Shown one piece after another: positions 13,220 to 21,689 of a stretch of 36,500 nt of DNA. The DNA is taken from NCBI GenBank assembly GCA_031266935.1, contig JAISAC010000174.1:1-36500 (forward strand), written 5' to 3'. The DNA comes from Prevotellaceae bacterium. Lineage in GTDB: Bacteria > Bacteroidota > Bacteroidia > Bacteroidales > UBA932. The notes beneath the pieces were generated by a model. It saw nothing but the letters and a program-made list of their open reading frames with translations, was not told the origin of the DNA and did no database searches. Both the position numbers and the translations under genes were made by a program. How positions within the stretch are numbered: the stretch's first letter is position 1; every line of letters starts with the position of its first letter.

Positions 13220-14548
13220 TCATTTTTTGGTTTTCACCTCAATAATTGCATCGAAACCGCTCGGTATGTCGGCCAGCTTGAACGTTGCGCTGCCCGTTTT
13301 TTTGCCCTTCTTCCACGAGAGCTTCGAGGTTGCGCTTGGGTTTAGCCATTTTGCCGACAGAACGGCGGCAGGGAATTGTAGCGTTAGCTCCTCGCCTTCC
13401 TTGTTCAGAATGTGGATGTAGTGCGTGTTGCCCTTTCGGGTGGTTGCTCCCCACGCCTGCGGCCTGGCAACGCCTGCTGCCGTGCCGTATATGGTTTCTC
13501 CGTAAGCCGACATCCACTGCCCCATCTCCTTCAGGCGGGCAATGCAGGTATCCTCCACCTCGCCCGTAGGCATAGGCCCAACGTTCAGCAGGAGGTTTGC
13601 TCCGTATCCGGCGGACTTCACCAGCAGCTGTACCAGCTGCCGGGTTGACTTGAAGTCGTTGTCGCGGAGGTGGTATCCCCACGAGCGGTTTATGGTTTCG
13701 CAGGTTTCGAGCGGCAGAGCTCCGGCAATGCTTTGGTTTGCGCTAAATCCACCCCCTGTGTTTTCGCCGGGCAAATCTTTCTCAAAAGCTTGGTAGTCCT
13801 CGCCGGGCAGGGCCGGGAGATGGTGGTTGTTGGCAATCATGCAGGCGGGTTGCAGGGTGTGAATTAAGCTGTATATCTCGTCAAAGCGCCAGTTCACGGC
13901 AGACATTTCGTGCGCTACTTTTTGATTTTCCTCCGGCAGCTGGTCCCATTCTCCGTCAAACCATATTCCTGCAATTTCGCCGTAGCCGGTGAGCAGCTCC
14001 GTCAGCTGCGCCTTCATGAAGGCAACGTAGGAACTCCAGTCCTTTTGCTCGTTGTGGACTATGCCTTTGCCTGTGCGGCCTGTGGTGTGGCTGTAATCTT
14101 CGCGCGACCAGTCCAGCAGGGAGTAGTAGAGCGCCAGCTTAATTCCCTCCTTGTGGCACTCGTCGGCCAGCTGCCGGATGAGGTCTTTGCCGTAGGGTGT
14201 GCGCATAATGTTCCAATCGGACTGCTTGGTATCCCAGTTGCTAAACCCGTCGTGGTGGCGCGAGGTGAAGGTGATGTACTTCATGCCGGCTTCCTTGGCA
14301 ATGCCCACCAGCTTTTTTGCGTCAAACAGCTGAGGGTTGAAAATGTGCTGCAGCTTTTTGTAATCGTGCACGGCTATTGATTTATTGTGCATAACCCACT
14401 CGCCGTCGCACAGGACGCTGTACGGACCAAAGTGGACAAATAAACCGAAACGTGCCTCCTCAAACCATTGGTGGCTGGGATTTTTGGCTTGTGCGCTTGC
14501 GCCGGCATACAGCAGGCAAATGATGAATAGCGTTGCTAATTTTTTCAT
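13220..14548 (-). CDS. GH29 alpha-L-fucosidase, secreted
   Basis: GH29 enzymes release terminal alpha-L-fucose from glycans with retention. The 442-residue protein has a signal peptide (MKKLATLFIICLLYAGASAQ), then the catalytic barrel: WFEEARFGLFVHFGPYS, TSRHHDGFSNWDTKQSDWN, and the nucleophile Asp in GIWFDGEWD (D198). HHDGF and the W-rich segments form the fucose pocket. A short C-terminal beta region follows (about 355-442). It probably acts in the periplasm. It lies between rlmB and the thiamine kinase gene with no carbohydrate-uptake genes beside it, so it is not part of an obvious polysaccharide utilisation locus. Confidence 0.94.
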   Translation of the reverse strand: MKKLATLFIICLLYAGASAQAKNPSHQWFEEARFGLFVHFGPYSVLCDGEWVMHNKSIAVHDYKKLQHIFNPQLFDAKKLVGIAKEAGMKYITFTSRHHDGFSNWDTKQSDWNIMRTPYGKDLIRQLADECHKEGIKLALYYSLLDWSREDYSHTTGRTGKGIVHNEQKDWSSYVAFMKAQLTELLTGYGEIAGIWFDGEWDQLPEENQKVAHEMSAVNWRFDEIYSLIHTLQPACMIANNHHLPALPGEDYQAFEKDLPGENTGGGFSANQSIAGALPLETCETINRSWGYHLRDNDFKSTRQLVQLLVKSAGYGANLLLNVGPMPTGEVEDTCIARLKEMGQWMSAYGETIYGTAAGVARPQAWGATTRKGNTHYIHILNKEGEELTLQFPAAVLSAKWLNPSATSKLSWKKGKKTGSATFKLADIPSGFDAIIEVKTKK

Positions 14549-14560
14549 GTTGTGATTGTG

Positions 14561-14604
14561 ATTAATTGCTAATTGTTAATTGTTAATTATTAATTGTTAA
14601 TTGT
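14561..14604. repeat. TTAATTG heptad repeat between fucosidase and rlmB genes
   Basis: Six to seven units of ttaattg/taattgt fill the gap from shortly before the fucosidase start to the rlmB stop. It is a different heptad from the TGAATTT type but has the same period. Confidence 0.8.
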
Positions 14605-14606
14605 TT

Positions 14607-15362
14607 TCAGCTTCTTTGCCTGACCGCCTCAAACAGCGCTACCGCTGCCGCCGCGCTCACGTTGAGCGAGGCAATGCTGCCGCGCAGCGGAATACGCACC
14701 AGCTCATCTGCCGTGCGCAGGATGTCGGACGATATGCCTGCCTCCTCCGACCCCATTACGATGGCGGTTGGCCGGGCGAGGTTGAGCGCGTACAGGCTCT
14801 TGTCGGCTTTTTCGGTAGCAGCTACCACCTGCACTCCGCTGTTACGCAGGTAGGCTATTGCGCTGCGAAGGCTGGGTACGCGGCATACCGGCATTATGTT
14901 GAGCGCACCCGCCGACGTCTTGAGCGCGTCGCCGTTGATTTGCGCAGCGCCCTTGGCCGGAACTGCTATGGCATGCACCCCTGCGCACTCCGCCGAGCGC
15001 GCAATAGCGCCGAAATTGCGCACGTCGGTTACGCCGTCGAGCAGCAGCACCAGCGGCGCTTCCCCGCGCTCTACAACGCTTATTACCACCTCTTCAAAAT
15101 CTGCGTAGGCTATGAGCGAAGCAAACGCCACCACTCCCTGATGATTTTTTTGCGTAAGCGCGTTGAGCTTTTCAGCCGGTACGCGCTGCACCGGTACATG
15201 CCGCTCTTCGAGCAGCGCAACCAGCTGCTGCGCCAGCTCACCCTCCATGCCTCTTCTCAGCATTACCTTGTCTATTTCGCGGCCGTTTTGCAGGGCCTCC
15301 ATCACCGGACGTATGCCAAATAGCAGATTTTCGGGCGACACTTTTCGTTGCTTATAAATCAT
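14607..15362 (-). CDS. rlmB: SpoU/TrmH-family rRNA 2'-O-methyltransferase (RlmB type)
   Basis: A 251-residue SPOUT methyltransferase. An N-terminal substrate-binding domain (ENLLFGIRPVMEAL, residues about 11-90) precedes the knotted catalytic domain with motif 1 DGVTDVRNFGAIARSAE, motif 2 AIVMGSEEAGIS and motif 3 IPLRGSIASLNVSAAAAVALFE, which bind S-adenosylmethionine. The family methylates the ribose of a guanosine in 23S rRNA (G2251 in E. coli). The FGIRPVMEAL start and length fit RlmB rather than TrmH. It is first of a minus-strand run with the fucosidase and thiamine kinase genes, but the gaps hold repeats, so co-transcription is uncertain. Confidence 0.92.
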   Translation of the reverse strand: MIYKQRKVSPENLLFGIRPVMEALQNGREIDKVMLRRGMEGELAQQLVALLEERHVPVQRVPAEKLNALTQKNHQGVVAFASLIAYADFEEVVISVVERGEAPLVLLLDGVTDVRNFGAIARSAECAGVHAIAVPAKGAAQINGDALKTSAGALNIMPVCRVPSLRSAIAYLRNSGVQVVAATEKADKSLYALNLARPTAIVMGSEEAGISSDILRTADELVRIPLRGSIASLNVSAAAAVALFEAVRQRS

Positions 15363-15566
15363 TCAATTTTTGGAAGTTATGTAAGAATAGAATTTTAATA
15401 AAATAGCATTTTGTTTTTATAAATAACTAATATTAAGCGATTTACGTTTTGTAAAAATCAAACGCAAAGTTCAAATGCTGTAATACAAAAATATAACAAA
15501 TCTTTCAGAGCAGCAAAAATATTTCATCACAAGAGGCGTAAACCATAAGATCAATAAAGAATTAAT
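15363..15566. other. AT-rich gap without a gene
   Basis: These 204 bp between rlmB and the 23-bp repeat array are AT-rich and hold no supported gene. It must contain the rlmB promoter, but no TAnnTTTG match is evident on the minus strand. Confidence 0.5.
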
Positions 15567-15814
15567 TCCAAATTCGGAAGTAAAAGGATGCCAAGTTCGG
15601 AAGTAAAATGATGCCAAATCGGGAAGTAAGAAGATGCCAAATCGGGAAGTAAAAGGCTGCCAAATCGGGAAGTAAAAGGCTGCCAAATCGGGAAGTGAAA
15701 GGCTGCCAAATCGGGAAGTAAAAGGTTGCCAAATCGGGAAGTAAAAGGCTGCCAAATCGGGAAGTAAAATATCGCCAAATCGGGAAGTAAAAAGTTGCCA
15801 AATTCGGAAGTTTT
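15567..15814. repeat. Array of eleven 23-bp direct repeats
   Basis: Units start at 15567, 15590, 15613, 15636, 15659, 15682, 15705, 15728, 15751, 15774 and 15797, exactly 23 bp apart with no spacers. The central unit reads GCCAAATCGGGAAGTAAA followed by AGGCT. Outer units (first two and last) carry ttCGG in place of tCGGG, while inner ones are nearly identical, the pattern expected of unequal exchange. The last unit supplies the -33 region of the ATPase promoter. All three minus-strand frames stay open across the array because 23 is not a multiple of three and the unit lacks stops; the resulting ORFs are artefacts. Confidence 0.95.
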
Positions 15815-15825
15815 ATGTATCTTTG
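15795..15825 (+). promoter_or_regulatory. Promoter of the DUF4143 ATPase gene, overlapping the repeat array
   Basis: TTG at 15795-15797, a 20-bp spacer and TATCTTTG at 15818-15825 match the Bacteroidota promoter form, with the start near 15832 and the ATG at 15845. The -33 element sits at the junction of the last two repeat units. Confidence 0.65.
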
Positions 15826-15844
15826 CACTCAAAAATAGCTGTAT

Positions 15845-17113
15845 ATGAGCAAAAGTAACTATTTATCAAGGGTTTGTGATTTTGACCTTCAAAGTGCGCT
15901 TGACGCTATGGGAGCGGTGCTTATTGAAGGGGCAAAATGGTGCGGAAAAACAAGCACCGCCGCAAATGTTGCACGAAGTATCCTGCTTATGCAGGATACC
16001 GATAATGCGCGCTCTTACCAGGAGATGGCAGATACCAAGCCTTCGCTGCTGCTGAAAGGTGAAAATCCGCGCCTGATTGACGAATGGCAAATGTCGCCCA
16101 TTCTTTGGGATGCGGTGCGCTTTGAAGTGGATAACCGAGGCTTGGCAGGACAGTTTATTTTGACCGGTTCTGCCGTGCCTGCCGACAACGTAACGTCGCA
16201 CACGGGAACGGGTCGTTTTGCAAGGATTTTGATGCGCCCGATGAGCTTGTACGAATCGAAAGAATCAAACGGAACCGTTTCGCTTGCCGATTTGTTTGAC
16301 GGGAAGCACGAAATCGAAGGCAAATCCGATTTAAGCATAGAGCATATAGCGTTTGCGCTATGCAGAGGCGGTTTTCCTGCAACAATCAACAAGTCCGATG
16401 CAACGGCCTTGCGAATGGCTGTTGATTATGTTGAAGCAATTATCAATCAGGATATTTCGCGGGTTGATGGCGTAGAAAAAAATCCAACCCGCGTTAGGTT
16501 GCTTTTGCGCTCGCTGGCCCGAAATATCGCGACAATGACTTCTGCGCAAACGATACTGGGCGATGTAGAAAGCACCGAAACAAGCATTTCGGATAAAACG
16601 TTTGCAGTGTACTACAATGCTTTACGACGAATTTTTGTGGTAGAAGATATGCTTGCATGGTCGCCTTCGCTGCGCTCCAAAGCGGCGATACGCACCTCGC
16701 CGAAGCGCCATTTTGTTGACCCATCAATTGCTACGGCTGCTATGCGCATCAATCCGGCAGCAGTTTTGCAGGATTTTGAATATTTTGGCTTTCTGTTTGA
16801 AGCGCTGTGCGCGCGCGATGTTCGCGTTTACGCGCAGCGAAATGACGGAGATGTGTTTCACTACCACGACAAAAGCGGATTGGAGGCAGATATGATTGTG
16901 CAGCTGCGCAATGGCCGCTGGGGTGCAGTAGAAGTAAAGTTAGGAAACCGGCAAATCGAACAGGCAGCAGATAATCTGTTAAAATTGAAAGAGAAGATAA
17001 ACACAGACAAAATGCGAGACCCTTCGTTTTTGCTCATACTGACCGGTGGGCAATTTGCTTACCGTAGAAAAGACGGCGTTTTGGTTGTCCCGATTGGATG
17101 TTTGAAAAATTAA
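15845..17113 (+). CDS. AAA-type ATPase with DUF4143 C-terminal domain
   Basis: A 422-residue cytosolic protein. The N-terminal ATPase domain has Walker A (GAKWCGKTSTA, residues about 29-39), Walker B (PRLIDEWQ) and a sensor-like FILTGSA. The C-terminal DUF4143 domain includes FVDPSIATAAM and ends with a nuclease-like GLEADMIVQLRNGRWGAVEVKLG, which resembles the D...ExK core of PD-(D/E)xK folds. These proteins are widespread, often multicopy and horizontally spread in Bacteroidota; their function is not settled. It stands alone, behind a 23-bp repeat array, and converges on fabI. Confidence 0.9.
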   Translation: MSKSNYLSRVCDFDLQSALDAMGAVLIEGAKWCGKTSTAANVARSILLMQDTDNARSYQEMADTKPSLLLKGENPRLIDEWQMSPILWDAVRFEVDNRGLAGQFILTGSAVPADNVTSHTGTGRFARILMRPMSLYESKESNGTVSLADLFDGKHEIEGKSDLSIEHIAFALCRGGFPATINKSDATALRMAVDYVEAIINQDISRVDGVEKNPTRVRLLLRSLARNIATMTSAQTILGDVESTETSISDKTFAVYYNALRRIFVVEDMLAWSPSLRSKAAIRTSPKRHFVDPSIATAAMRINPAAVLQDFEYFGFLFEALCARDVRVYAQRNDGDVFHYHDKSGLEADMIVQLRNGRWGAVEVKLGNRQIEQAADNLLKLKEKINTDKMRDPSFLLILTGGQFAYRRKDGVLVVPIGCLKN

Positions 17114-17150
17114 TTTTTGTTGAAGCCAAAAATACGGTTTAGCGACCAAT

Positions 17151-18023
17151 TTACTTGGCGTTAGGTTTCGGATGCTTCGTTTTATCCTCCTTAACGTCCC
17201 TGTACTCCAGGCCTTCGTTATAGACTTTCATGGCGCGGAAGCTCATACCCATGCTTGAGTATCCTCCGTCGTGAAAGAGGTTTTGCATGGTTACCTTGCG
17301 GGTGAGGTCGGAGAATAGCGTAATGACGTAGTTGGCGCAGTCTGTGCTGTCGGCGTTGCCGAGCGGCGACATGCGGTCGGCAAAGTCCACGAGGTTGTCG
17401 AAGCCCATAATGCCGCTGCCGGCAGTGGTTAGCGTGGGCGACTGCGAAATGGTGTTGATGCGGATTTTTTTTTCGCGCCCGTAGATGTAGCCAAAGCTGC
17501 GGGCAATGGATTCGAGCATGGCTTTGGCGTCGGCCATATCGTTGTAGCCGTACAGCGTACGCTGCGCTGCAATGTACGAGAGCGCTACCACCGACCCCCA
17601 ATCGCTGATGGCGTCGGCCTTGCGGCATACTTGCAGCATCTTGTGAAACGAAATGGCCGAAATATCCAGCGTTTGCTGGAGGTAGGCGTAGTCGAGGTCG
17701 TCGTACATTTTCCCCTTGCGCACGTTTGGCGACATGCCGATGGAGTGCAGCACAAAGTCAAGCTGCCCTCCGAGGTGCTCCATGCTCTTTTGCACCAGAT
17801 TTTCCAGGTCATCCACCTTGGTTGCGTCGGCAGGAATAACGACAGTGTTGAGCTTTTTTGCCAGCTCGTTGATAGTGCCAAGCCGCATGGAAACAGGCGT
17901 ATTGGTGAGCACAACCTGTGCCCCCTCCTCGCAGGCGCGCTCTGCCACCTTCCATGCAATAGATTTTTCGTTGAGCGCCCCAAAAATAAGCCCCTTTTTG
18001 CCTTTTAGTAAGCCGTATATCAT
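17151..18023 (-). CDS. fabI: Enoyl-[acyl-carrier-protein] reductase (NADH)
   Basis: FabI reduces trans-2-enoyl-ACP to acyl-ACP, the last step of each fatty acid elongation cycle, in the cytosol. The 290-residue protein shows the NAD-binding GLIFGALNEKSIAWKVA, DFVLHSIGMSP, and the catalytic pair in YGYNDMADAKA (Y160 and K167, spacing Y-x6-K) preceded by VVALSYIAAQR. Length is slightly above the usual 260 because of a charged C-terminal tail (VKEDKTKHPKPNAK). It starts at ATG 18023 and converges with the DUF4143 ATPase gene, 37 bp apart. Confidence 0.96.
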   Translation of the reverse strand: MIYGLLKGKKGLIFGALNEKSIAWKVAERACEEGAQVVLTNTPVSMRLGTINELAKKLNTVVIPADATKVDDLENLVQKSMEHLGGQLDFVLHSIGMSPNVRKGKMYDDLDYAYLQQTLDISAISFHKMLQVCRKADAISDWGSVVALSYIAAQRTLYGYNDMADAKAMLESIARSFGYIYGREKKIRINTISQSPTLTTAGSGIMGFDNLVDFADRMSPLGNADSTDCANYVITLFSDLTRKVTMQNLFHDGGYSSMGMSFRAMKVYNEGLEYRDVKEDKTKHPKPNAK

Positions 18024-18077
18024 TCTTTTACTTTTACTTATTCAAGCTTCCCACCTTGTTAAATAGTTGAAATTCAG

Positions 18078-18172
18078 GTGGTGATTTTTCGAAAAAAGTG
18101 GCGATAATTTTATATAAATTACTATATTTGTGATAGTTACAATGCAAAACAAGTAATAAAAATTATCACCAC
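18078..18172 (+). promoter_or_regulatory. Operator-like inverted repeat around a -7 box
   Basis: GTGGCGATAATTTT (18098-18111) and AAAATTATCACCAC (18159-18172) are inverted repeats with one mismatch, and a third half site GTGGTGATTTTT lies at 18078-18089. Between the arms is TATATTTG (18123-18130), a perfect TAnnTTTG -7 box. The right arm ends 3 bp before the ATG at 18176. This geometry suits a repressor that covers the promoter and start codon. Confidence 0.55.
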
Positions 18173-18175
18173 ATT

Positions 18176-18385
18176 ATGAGCACAAAAATAGGCAATTTAA
18201 GCGAATTGGCAAGCATTCTGACAGAAAAAGAAAAGCGGGACACGGGGCGGGGGACGCTTTTTCAAGGTCAAGAGGCGCGTTCTCCACACAGGGCGTTGCT
18301 TCGTTCGGCTCAAGATTTTTCATTTTTGTACCAAAAGAAGCAGCTGTTCTGCTTTAGCTTCTGCTCTTTGGAGCGCGCTACGTAA
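18176..18385 (+). pseudogene. Probable 5' remnant of a small gene (MSTKIGNLSELASILTEKEK)
   Basis: The ORF begins right after an operator-like site and promoter. The first 25 or so codons (charged, helical, ending LTEKEKRD) look like a real N-terminus; from about 18245 the frame turns into low-complexity sequence and then reads antisense to the end of the ygiQ-type gene, overlapping it by 76 bp. I read it as a gene with intact promoter and 5' end whose body has been lost. I do not recognise the family. Confidence 0.35.
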
Positions 18386-20100
18386 ATTTTCTCCTTTGTA
18401 TAGGGATTTAGGCCGGTGTAGTACATCACGGAGCTCAGCGTCATGGGGGTTGGGGTAAAGTCCTGCACCTGCTCCAGCCGGAATCCTTGCAGGCGCGTTA
18501 TGTCCGCCAGCTGCTGCATGTGAGCGTTGGTGCAGGCCGGATGGCTGGATATGAAGTAGGGTATGAGCTGCAGGCGCAGGTTTTCGGCTCGATTTTGCGC
18601 GTCAAAAAGCTGCTTCAGCTGGTAAAATAGCCGGTAGCTTGGCTTTCGCATGGCCGCCAGCACCTCTTCGGCGGTGTGCTCCGGCGCTACCTTGAGCCTC
18701 CCCGATACGTGGTGGCGCAGGAGGGTTTGGAAGTACTTTTGCGCAGCTTCGTCCAAGAATCCGTGCTCGTCCACAACCAAATCGTAGCGAATACCGCTGC
18801 CAACAAAAGCTTTTTTTACGCCCGGCAACGCCCGGATTTTTGCGTACAGCTCAAGCAAAGGCGCGGTATCGGCGTTGAGGTTGCCGCACCGCCTGGGGTA
18901 CAGGCACGAGCAGCGCGAGCACTTGGCGCACGCCTTTGCGCTCCTGCCCTGCATCCTGTACATGTTGGCCGATGGGCCTCCTACGTCGGAGAGGTAGCCT
19001 CTGAAGTCGGGCAGCGCAGCCACCTTTTTGGCCTCCTCCAGCACAGATTGCTGCGAACGGCTTGCCACAAACTTGCCCTGGTGCATGGAGATGGCGCAAA
19101 AGCTGCACCCACCAAAGCATCCGCGGTGGATGTTGATGGAGTGCTTCACCATTTCGTAGGCCGGTATGCGCTTGTCCCTGTAGCGCGGGTGCGGCAGGCG
19201 CGTGTAGGGCAGGTCAAACGAAGCGTCAATCTCCTGCTCGCTCATGGGCGGATACTGCGGATTGACTACCACCACCATATCCCCCACCGCCTCCTGCAGA
19301 ACTGCGGCCTGCACCTTGTTCGACTCCGTCTCGATGCGTGTAAAATTTTCGGCAAACTTGGCCTTGCTCTTTTGGCAGTCCTCAAAGGAGTGCAGGGCAA
19401 CGGCGGCGCTGCTGCCGCAGCCCTTCCGCCGCATGTAGGCTGTTTGCGGAATATCCGTCAGCGCCTCCACGGCTTCGCCGCAGCTCAGGCGCCGGGCAAC
19501 CTCGGCTATCGGCTTTTCGCCCATTCCGTACACCAGCATGTCGGCGCGGGTATCGTAGAGTATGCTGGGCCGCAGCGTATCCTGCCAGTAATCGTAGTGG
19601 GTGAACCTGCGAAGCGAGGCCTCTACGCCGCCAAGAACGACAGGTACCTGCGGGAAAAGCTCCTTGAGCGTGCGGGCGTACACGTAAGCCGCGTAGTCGG
19701 GGCGCATGTCGTTACGCCCGTCGGGCGTGTAGGCGTCGCTGCTGCGCAGGCGCCTGTTGGCGGTGTAGCGGTTTACCATGCTGTCCATGCTACCCGATGT
19801 AACGCCAAAGAACAGCCGCGGCGCGCCAAGTTTTTTAAAGTCGCGCAAGTCGTCGCGCCAGTTGGGCTGCGGAATAACGGCCACGCGGTAGCCCTGCGCC
19901 TCGAGCGTACGGCCAATCACCGCCGCCCCAAACGAGGGGTGGTCAACGTAAGCGTCGCCTGTAAAGAGGATAACGTCAACGTAATTCCAGCCGCGGCGTT
20001 GGCACTCTTTTGCCGAGGTGGGAAGAAATTCAAAAGTATGTGTGTAGTGTGTCAAATAAATAGCTTTGCATGGCAGCAAAAATACTTCTTTTTTTTTCAT
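18310..20100 (-). CDS. ygiQ: YgiQ-family radical SAM protein
   Basis: A roughly 596-residue radical SAM protein of the YgiQ (UPF0313) family. The N-terminal region (FLPTSAKECQRRGWNYVDVILFTGDAYVDHPSFG) is the cobalamin-binding-like domain; the radical SAM cluster motif is CFGGCSFC (CxxxCxxC) in INIHRGCFGGCSFCAISMHQG. A Cys-rich segment (CAKCSRCSC) follows. The C-terminal part (QVQDFTPTPMTLSSVMYYT) is conserved in the family, whose reaction is unknown. The ORF track starts at a TTG (20118); I prefer ATG at 20100 (MKKKEVFLLP), because FLPTS then sits near position 28, as in relatives. The C-terminus overlaps the small plus-strand ORF at 18176. Confidence 0.92.
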   Translation of the reverse strand: MKKKEVFLLPCKAIYLTHYTHTFEFLPTSAKECQRRGWNYVDVILFTGDAYVDHPSFGAAVIGRTLEAQGYRVAVIPQPNWRDDLRDFKKLGAPRLFFGVTSGSMDSMVNRYTANRRLRSSDAYTPDGRNDMRPDYAAYVYARTLKELFPQVPVVLGGVEASLRRFTHYDYWQDTLRPSILYDTRADMLVYGMGEKPIAEVARRLSCGEAVEALTDIPQTAYMRRKGCGSSAAVALHSFEDCQKSKAKFAENFTRIETESNKVQAAVLQEAVGDMVVVVNPQYPPMSEQEIDASFDLPYTRLPHPRYRDKRIPAYEMVKHSINIHRGCFGGCSFCAISMHQGKFVASRSQQSVLEEAKKVAALPDFRGYLSDVGGPSANMYRMQGRSAKACAKCSRCSCLYPRRCGNLNADTAPLLELYAKIRALPGVKKAFVGSGIRYDLVVDEHGFLDEAAQKYFQTLLRHHVSGRLKVAPEHTAEEVLAAMRKPSYRLFYQLKQLFDAQNRAENLRLQLIPYFISSHPACTNAHMQQLADITRLQGFRLEQVQDFTPTPMTLSSVMYYTGLNPYTKEKIYVARSKEQKLKQNSCFFWYKNEKS

Positions 20101-20127
20101 AAAAAAATTACTTTCCAATATTTGTAT

Positions 20128-20135
20128 TAACTTTG
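20128..20135 (+). promoter_or_regulatory. -7 box upstream of the outer-membrane operon
   Basis: TAACTTTG matches TAnnTTTG 45 bp before the ATG at 20180. No clear -33 TTTG is seen at 19-21 bp upstream. Confidence 0.4.
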
Positions 20136-20179
20136 TATCTCTTAAAATATCCCATAAAATATCCCATATAGCCAGACAT

Positions 20180-20983
20180 ATGAGAATACTTTACGCGATA
20201 GGATTGTCGGTAGCGCTGCTAAGCTGTACTCATACAGCGTATGGCAGGAGCAAACACCTGCCGGGCTACGATGCCGATTACCGATACTACTTTCATCGCA
20301 CGTATATACCGGACAACAGCATACAGCTGGGGTTCTCGGCAGGCTACAGCCAGTACAACGCTACGTTAACGCGCAAGGAGGATTTTCGCAACGGCCCAAG
20401 GCTTATGCCCGCTGCTAACCTGCTGCACGTTGGCATGTTGGGCGAAAAAGGCTTTTTTGACATGCGCATTACCTTCGCCACAGGCGTTTACTACACGCAG
20501 CTCAACAGCTACCTTTTTGGCTGGCCAAGCTACAAGGGCGCTGCCTACGTTGTTGACTTTGAGGACGACCTTAACGTGCACTACACCTCTGTAAGCGACG
20601 TAAGGTCTGTTGCATCGTACGCCAGCGTACCCGTTGAGGTAACCTTCGCGCTGGCCAACGACCCCGATTATGGGTTTTACCTCAAGGGCAGTTTAAAAGC
20701 TAACTTTAACCTTTACGCTACCTCCAAATTCATCACCGAAGCCAGCACCTCGGAGGAGGTTAAGCAGCGCCTCAAGTCTTACTTTGAAAGCGTTGATTCC
20801 TTTTTTGTCAACGCACACGTCAAGCTGGGCCTCCGCTGGGGAAGCTTCGATACCTTCAACTTCAGGCTGGAGGCGGGGATACCGTTTAAGCTCTCCAAGA
20901 GCAGTACGATTTACTACCACATGAATCAAGGCTTTACTGCACAGATATCGCTATACGTTCCTCTATTTGTTTTTTACAGCTAA
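20180..20983 (+). CDS. Unidentified outer-membrane beta-barrel-like protein
   Basis: The ORF track begins at 20066, but the signal peptide MRILYAIGLSVALLSC begins at ATG 20180, giving 267 residues; the predicted promoter at 20128 also lies inside the longer ORF. The mature part is rich in alternating aromatic/polar strands (SIQLGFSAGYSQYNAT, YGFYLKGSLKANFNLYAT, HVKLGLRWGSFDTFNFRLEAG) and ends in FVFYS with an aromatic penultimate region, as in small outer-membrane barrels. I do not recognise the family. It is followed after 12 bp by a lipoprotein gene and then a TonB receptor, probably one operon. Confidence 0.7.
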   Translation: MRILYAIGLSVALLSCTHTAYGRSKHLPGYDADYRYYFHRTYIPDNSIQLGFSAGYSQYNATLTRKEDFRNGPRLMPAANLLHVGMLGEKGFFDMRITFATGVYYTQLNSYLFGWPSYKGAAYVVDFEDDLNVHYTSVSDVRSVASYASVPVEVTFALANDPDYGFYLKGSLKANFNLYATSKFITEASTSEEVKQRLKSYFESVDSFFVNAHVKLGLRWGSFDTFNFRLEAGIPFKLSKSSTIYYHMNQGFTAQISLYVPLFVFYS

Positions 20984-20995
20984 AAAAAAAATAGT

Positions 20996-21685
20996 ATGCA
21001 AACGAAAAAAATGCTTCCCGCCGTATGCCTGACGATGTATCTGACGCTGCTTGCCTTGCCCTGCTGCGAGCCAACCGATGACGATCGCGAATTTAACAAG
21101 AGCGTACTACTGCTCGACGGCGATCTGCCCAAATACACGGAGTATGGCTACAACATGGCCGGGGCAAAGATTACTACGGTCAACAGGCATAGGACACTCG
21201 AGCAAGTTTGGAGGCTCTTCTCTTACAACTACTCCGGCATAGCCGACGCGCGCATTTCAAAAGCGGGAGACGGGATGCTCCGGTTTTCCTTGATGGGGTA
21301 CAAAACGCCCGACAACGTGATGGAGATATTGTTCGACTTCCGATCGGAAATGCCCAATTCGCTCACCGGATTGCAGGAGTTGCTGGCCGGCCAAAAATTC
21401 TCCTCTCAGCAGGGCACCCTTTTGGTTGAGCTTCCGTCCGGCGACGAAAATTTTGGCAACGGGCTAAACGTTACGTCTGCTTCGCTCCACTTCATCCGTA
21501 GCCGAAATATATACGCCGACTCAAACGAGCGCCGCGGCGTAAGCCTTTCCGGAACATTTGAGTTTGCCGGAACATTTATCGAAAATGGCGAAAATGTTAG
21601 CATAACGGTAAGCAGCGGCCGGTTTGATATCCTGTTCAGCAGCTCCTACGGCGATAATAGCATCGAATTTTCCAACATTTTATAA
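20996..21685 (+). CDS. Unidentified lipoprotein, operon partner of the TonB receptor
   Basis: A 229-residue protein with a signal peptide (MQTKKMLPAVCLTMYLTLLALPCC) ending in two Cys, one of which is a likely lipidation site. The mature protein opens with an acidic TDDDREF segment and is beta-rich (GTLLVELPSG, VSLSGTFEFAGTF, VSITVSSGRFDILF). I do not recognise the family. It lies 12 bp after the barrel-like gene and 44 bp before the receptor, so it may be a surface-exposed accessory of the receptor; this is inference from position only. Confidence 0.7.
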   Translation: MQTKKMLPAVCLTMYLTLLALPCCEPTDDDREFNKSVLLLDGDLPKYTEYGYNMAGAKITTVNRHRTLEQVWRLFSYNYSGIADARISKAGDGMLRFSLMGYKTPDNVMEILFDFRSEMPNSLTGLQELLAGQKFSSQQGTLLVELPSGDENFGNGLNVTSASLHFIRSRNIYADSNERRGVSLSGTFEFAGTFIENGENVSITVSSGRFDILFSSSYGDNSIEFSNIL

Positions 21686-21689
21686 CATT

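Noticed and set aside
15567-15814. CRISPR array
   Set aside because: The 23-bp units follow each other without spacers, and no cas gene is nearby.
15471-15832. Three long minus-strand ORFs with repeated LPDLAAFYF / PIWQPFTSRFG peptides
   Set aside because: They are the same 23-bp DNA repeat read in three frames; a 23-bp unit with no stop in any minus frame keeps all frames open. No start signal or promoter supports a gene.
18676-20130. 484-residue plus-strand ORF
   Set aside because: It is a shadow of the ygiQ-type gene, whose radical SAM motifs are clear on the minus strand.
20066-20179. 38-residue N-terminal extension of the barrel-like protein
   Set aside because: The signal peptide starts at 20180 and the predicted -7 box lies inside the extension, so the upstream start is not used.
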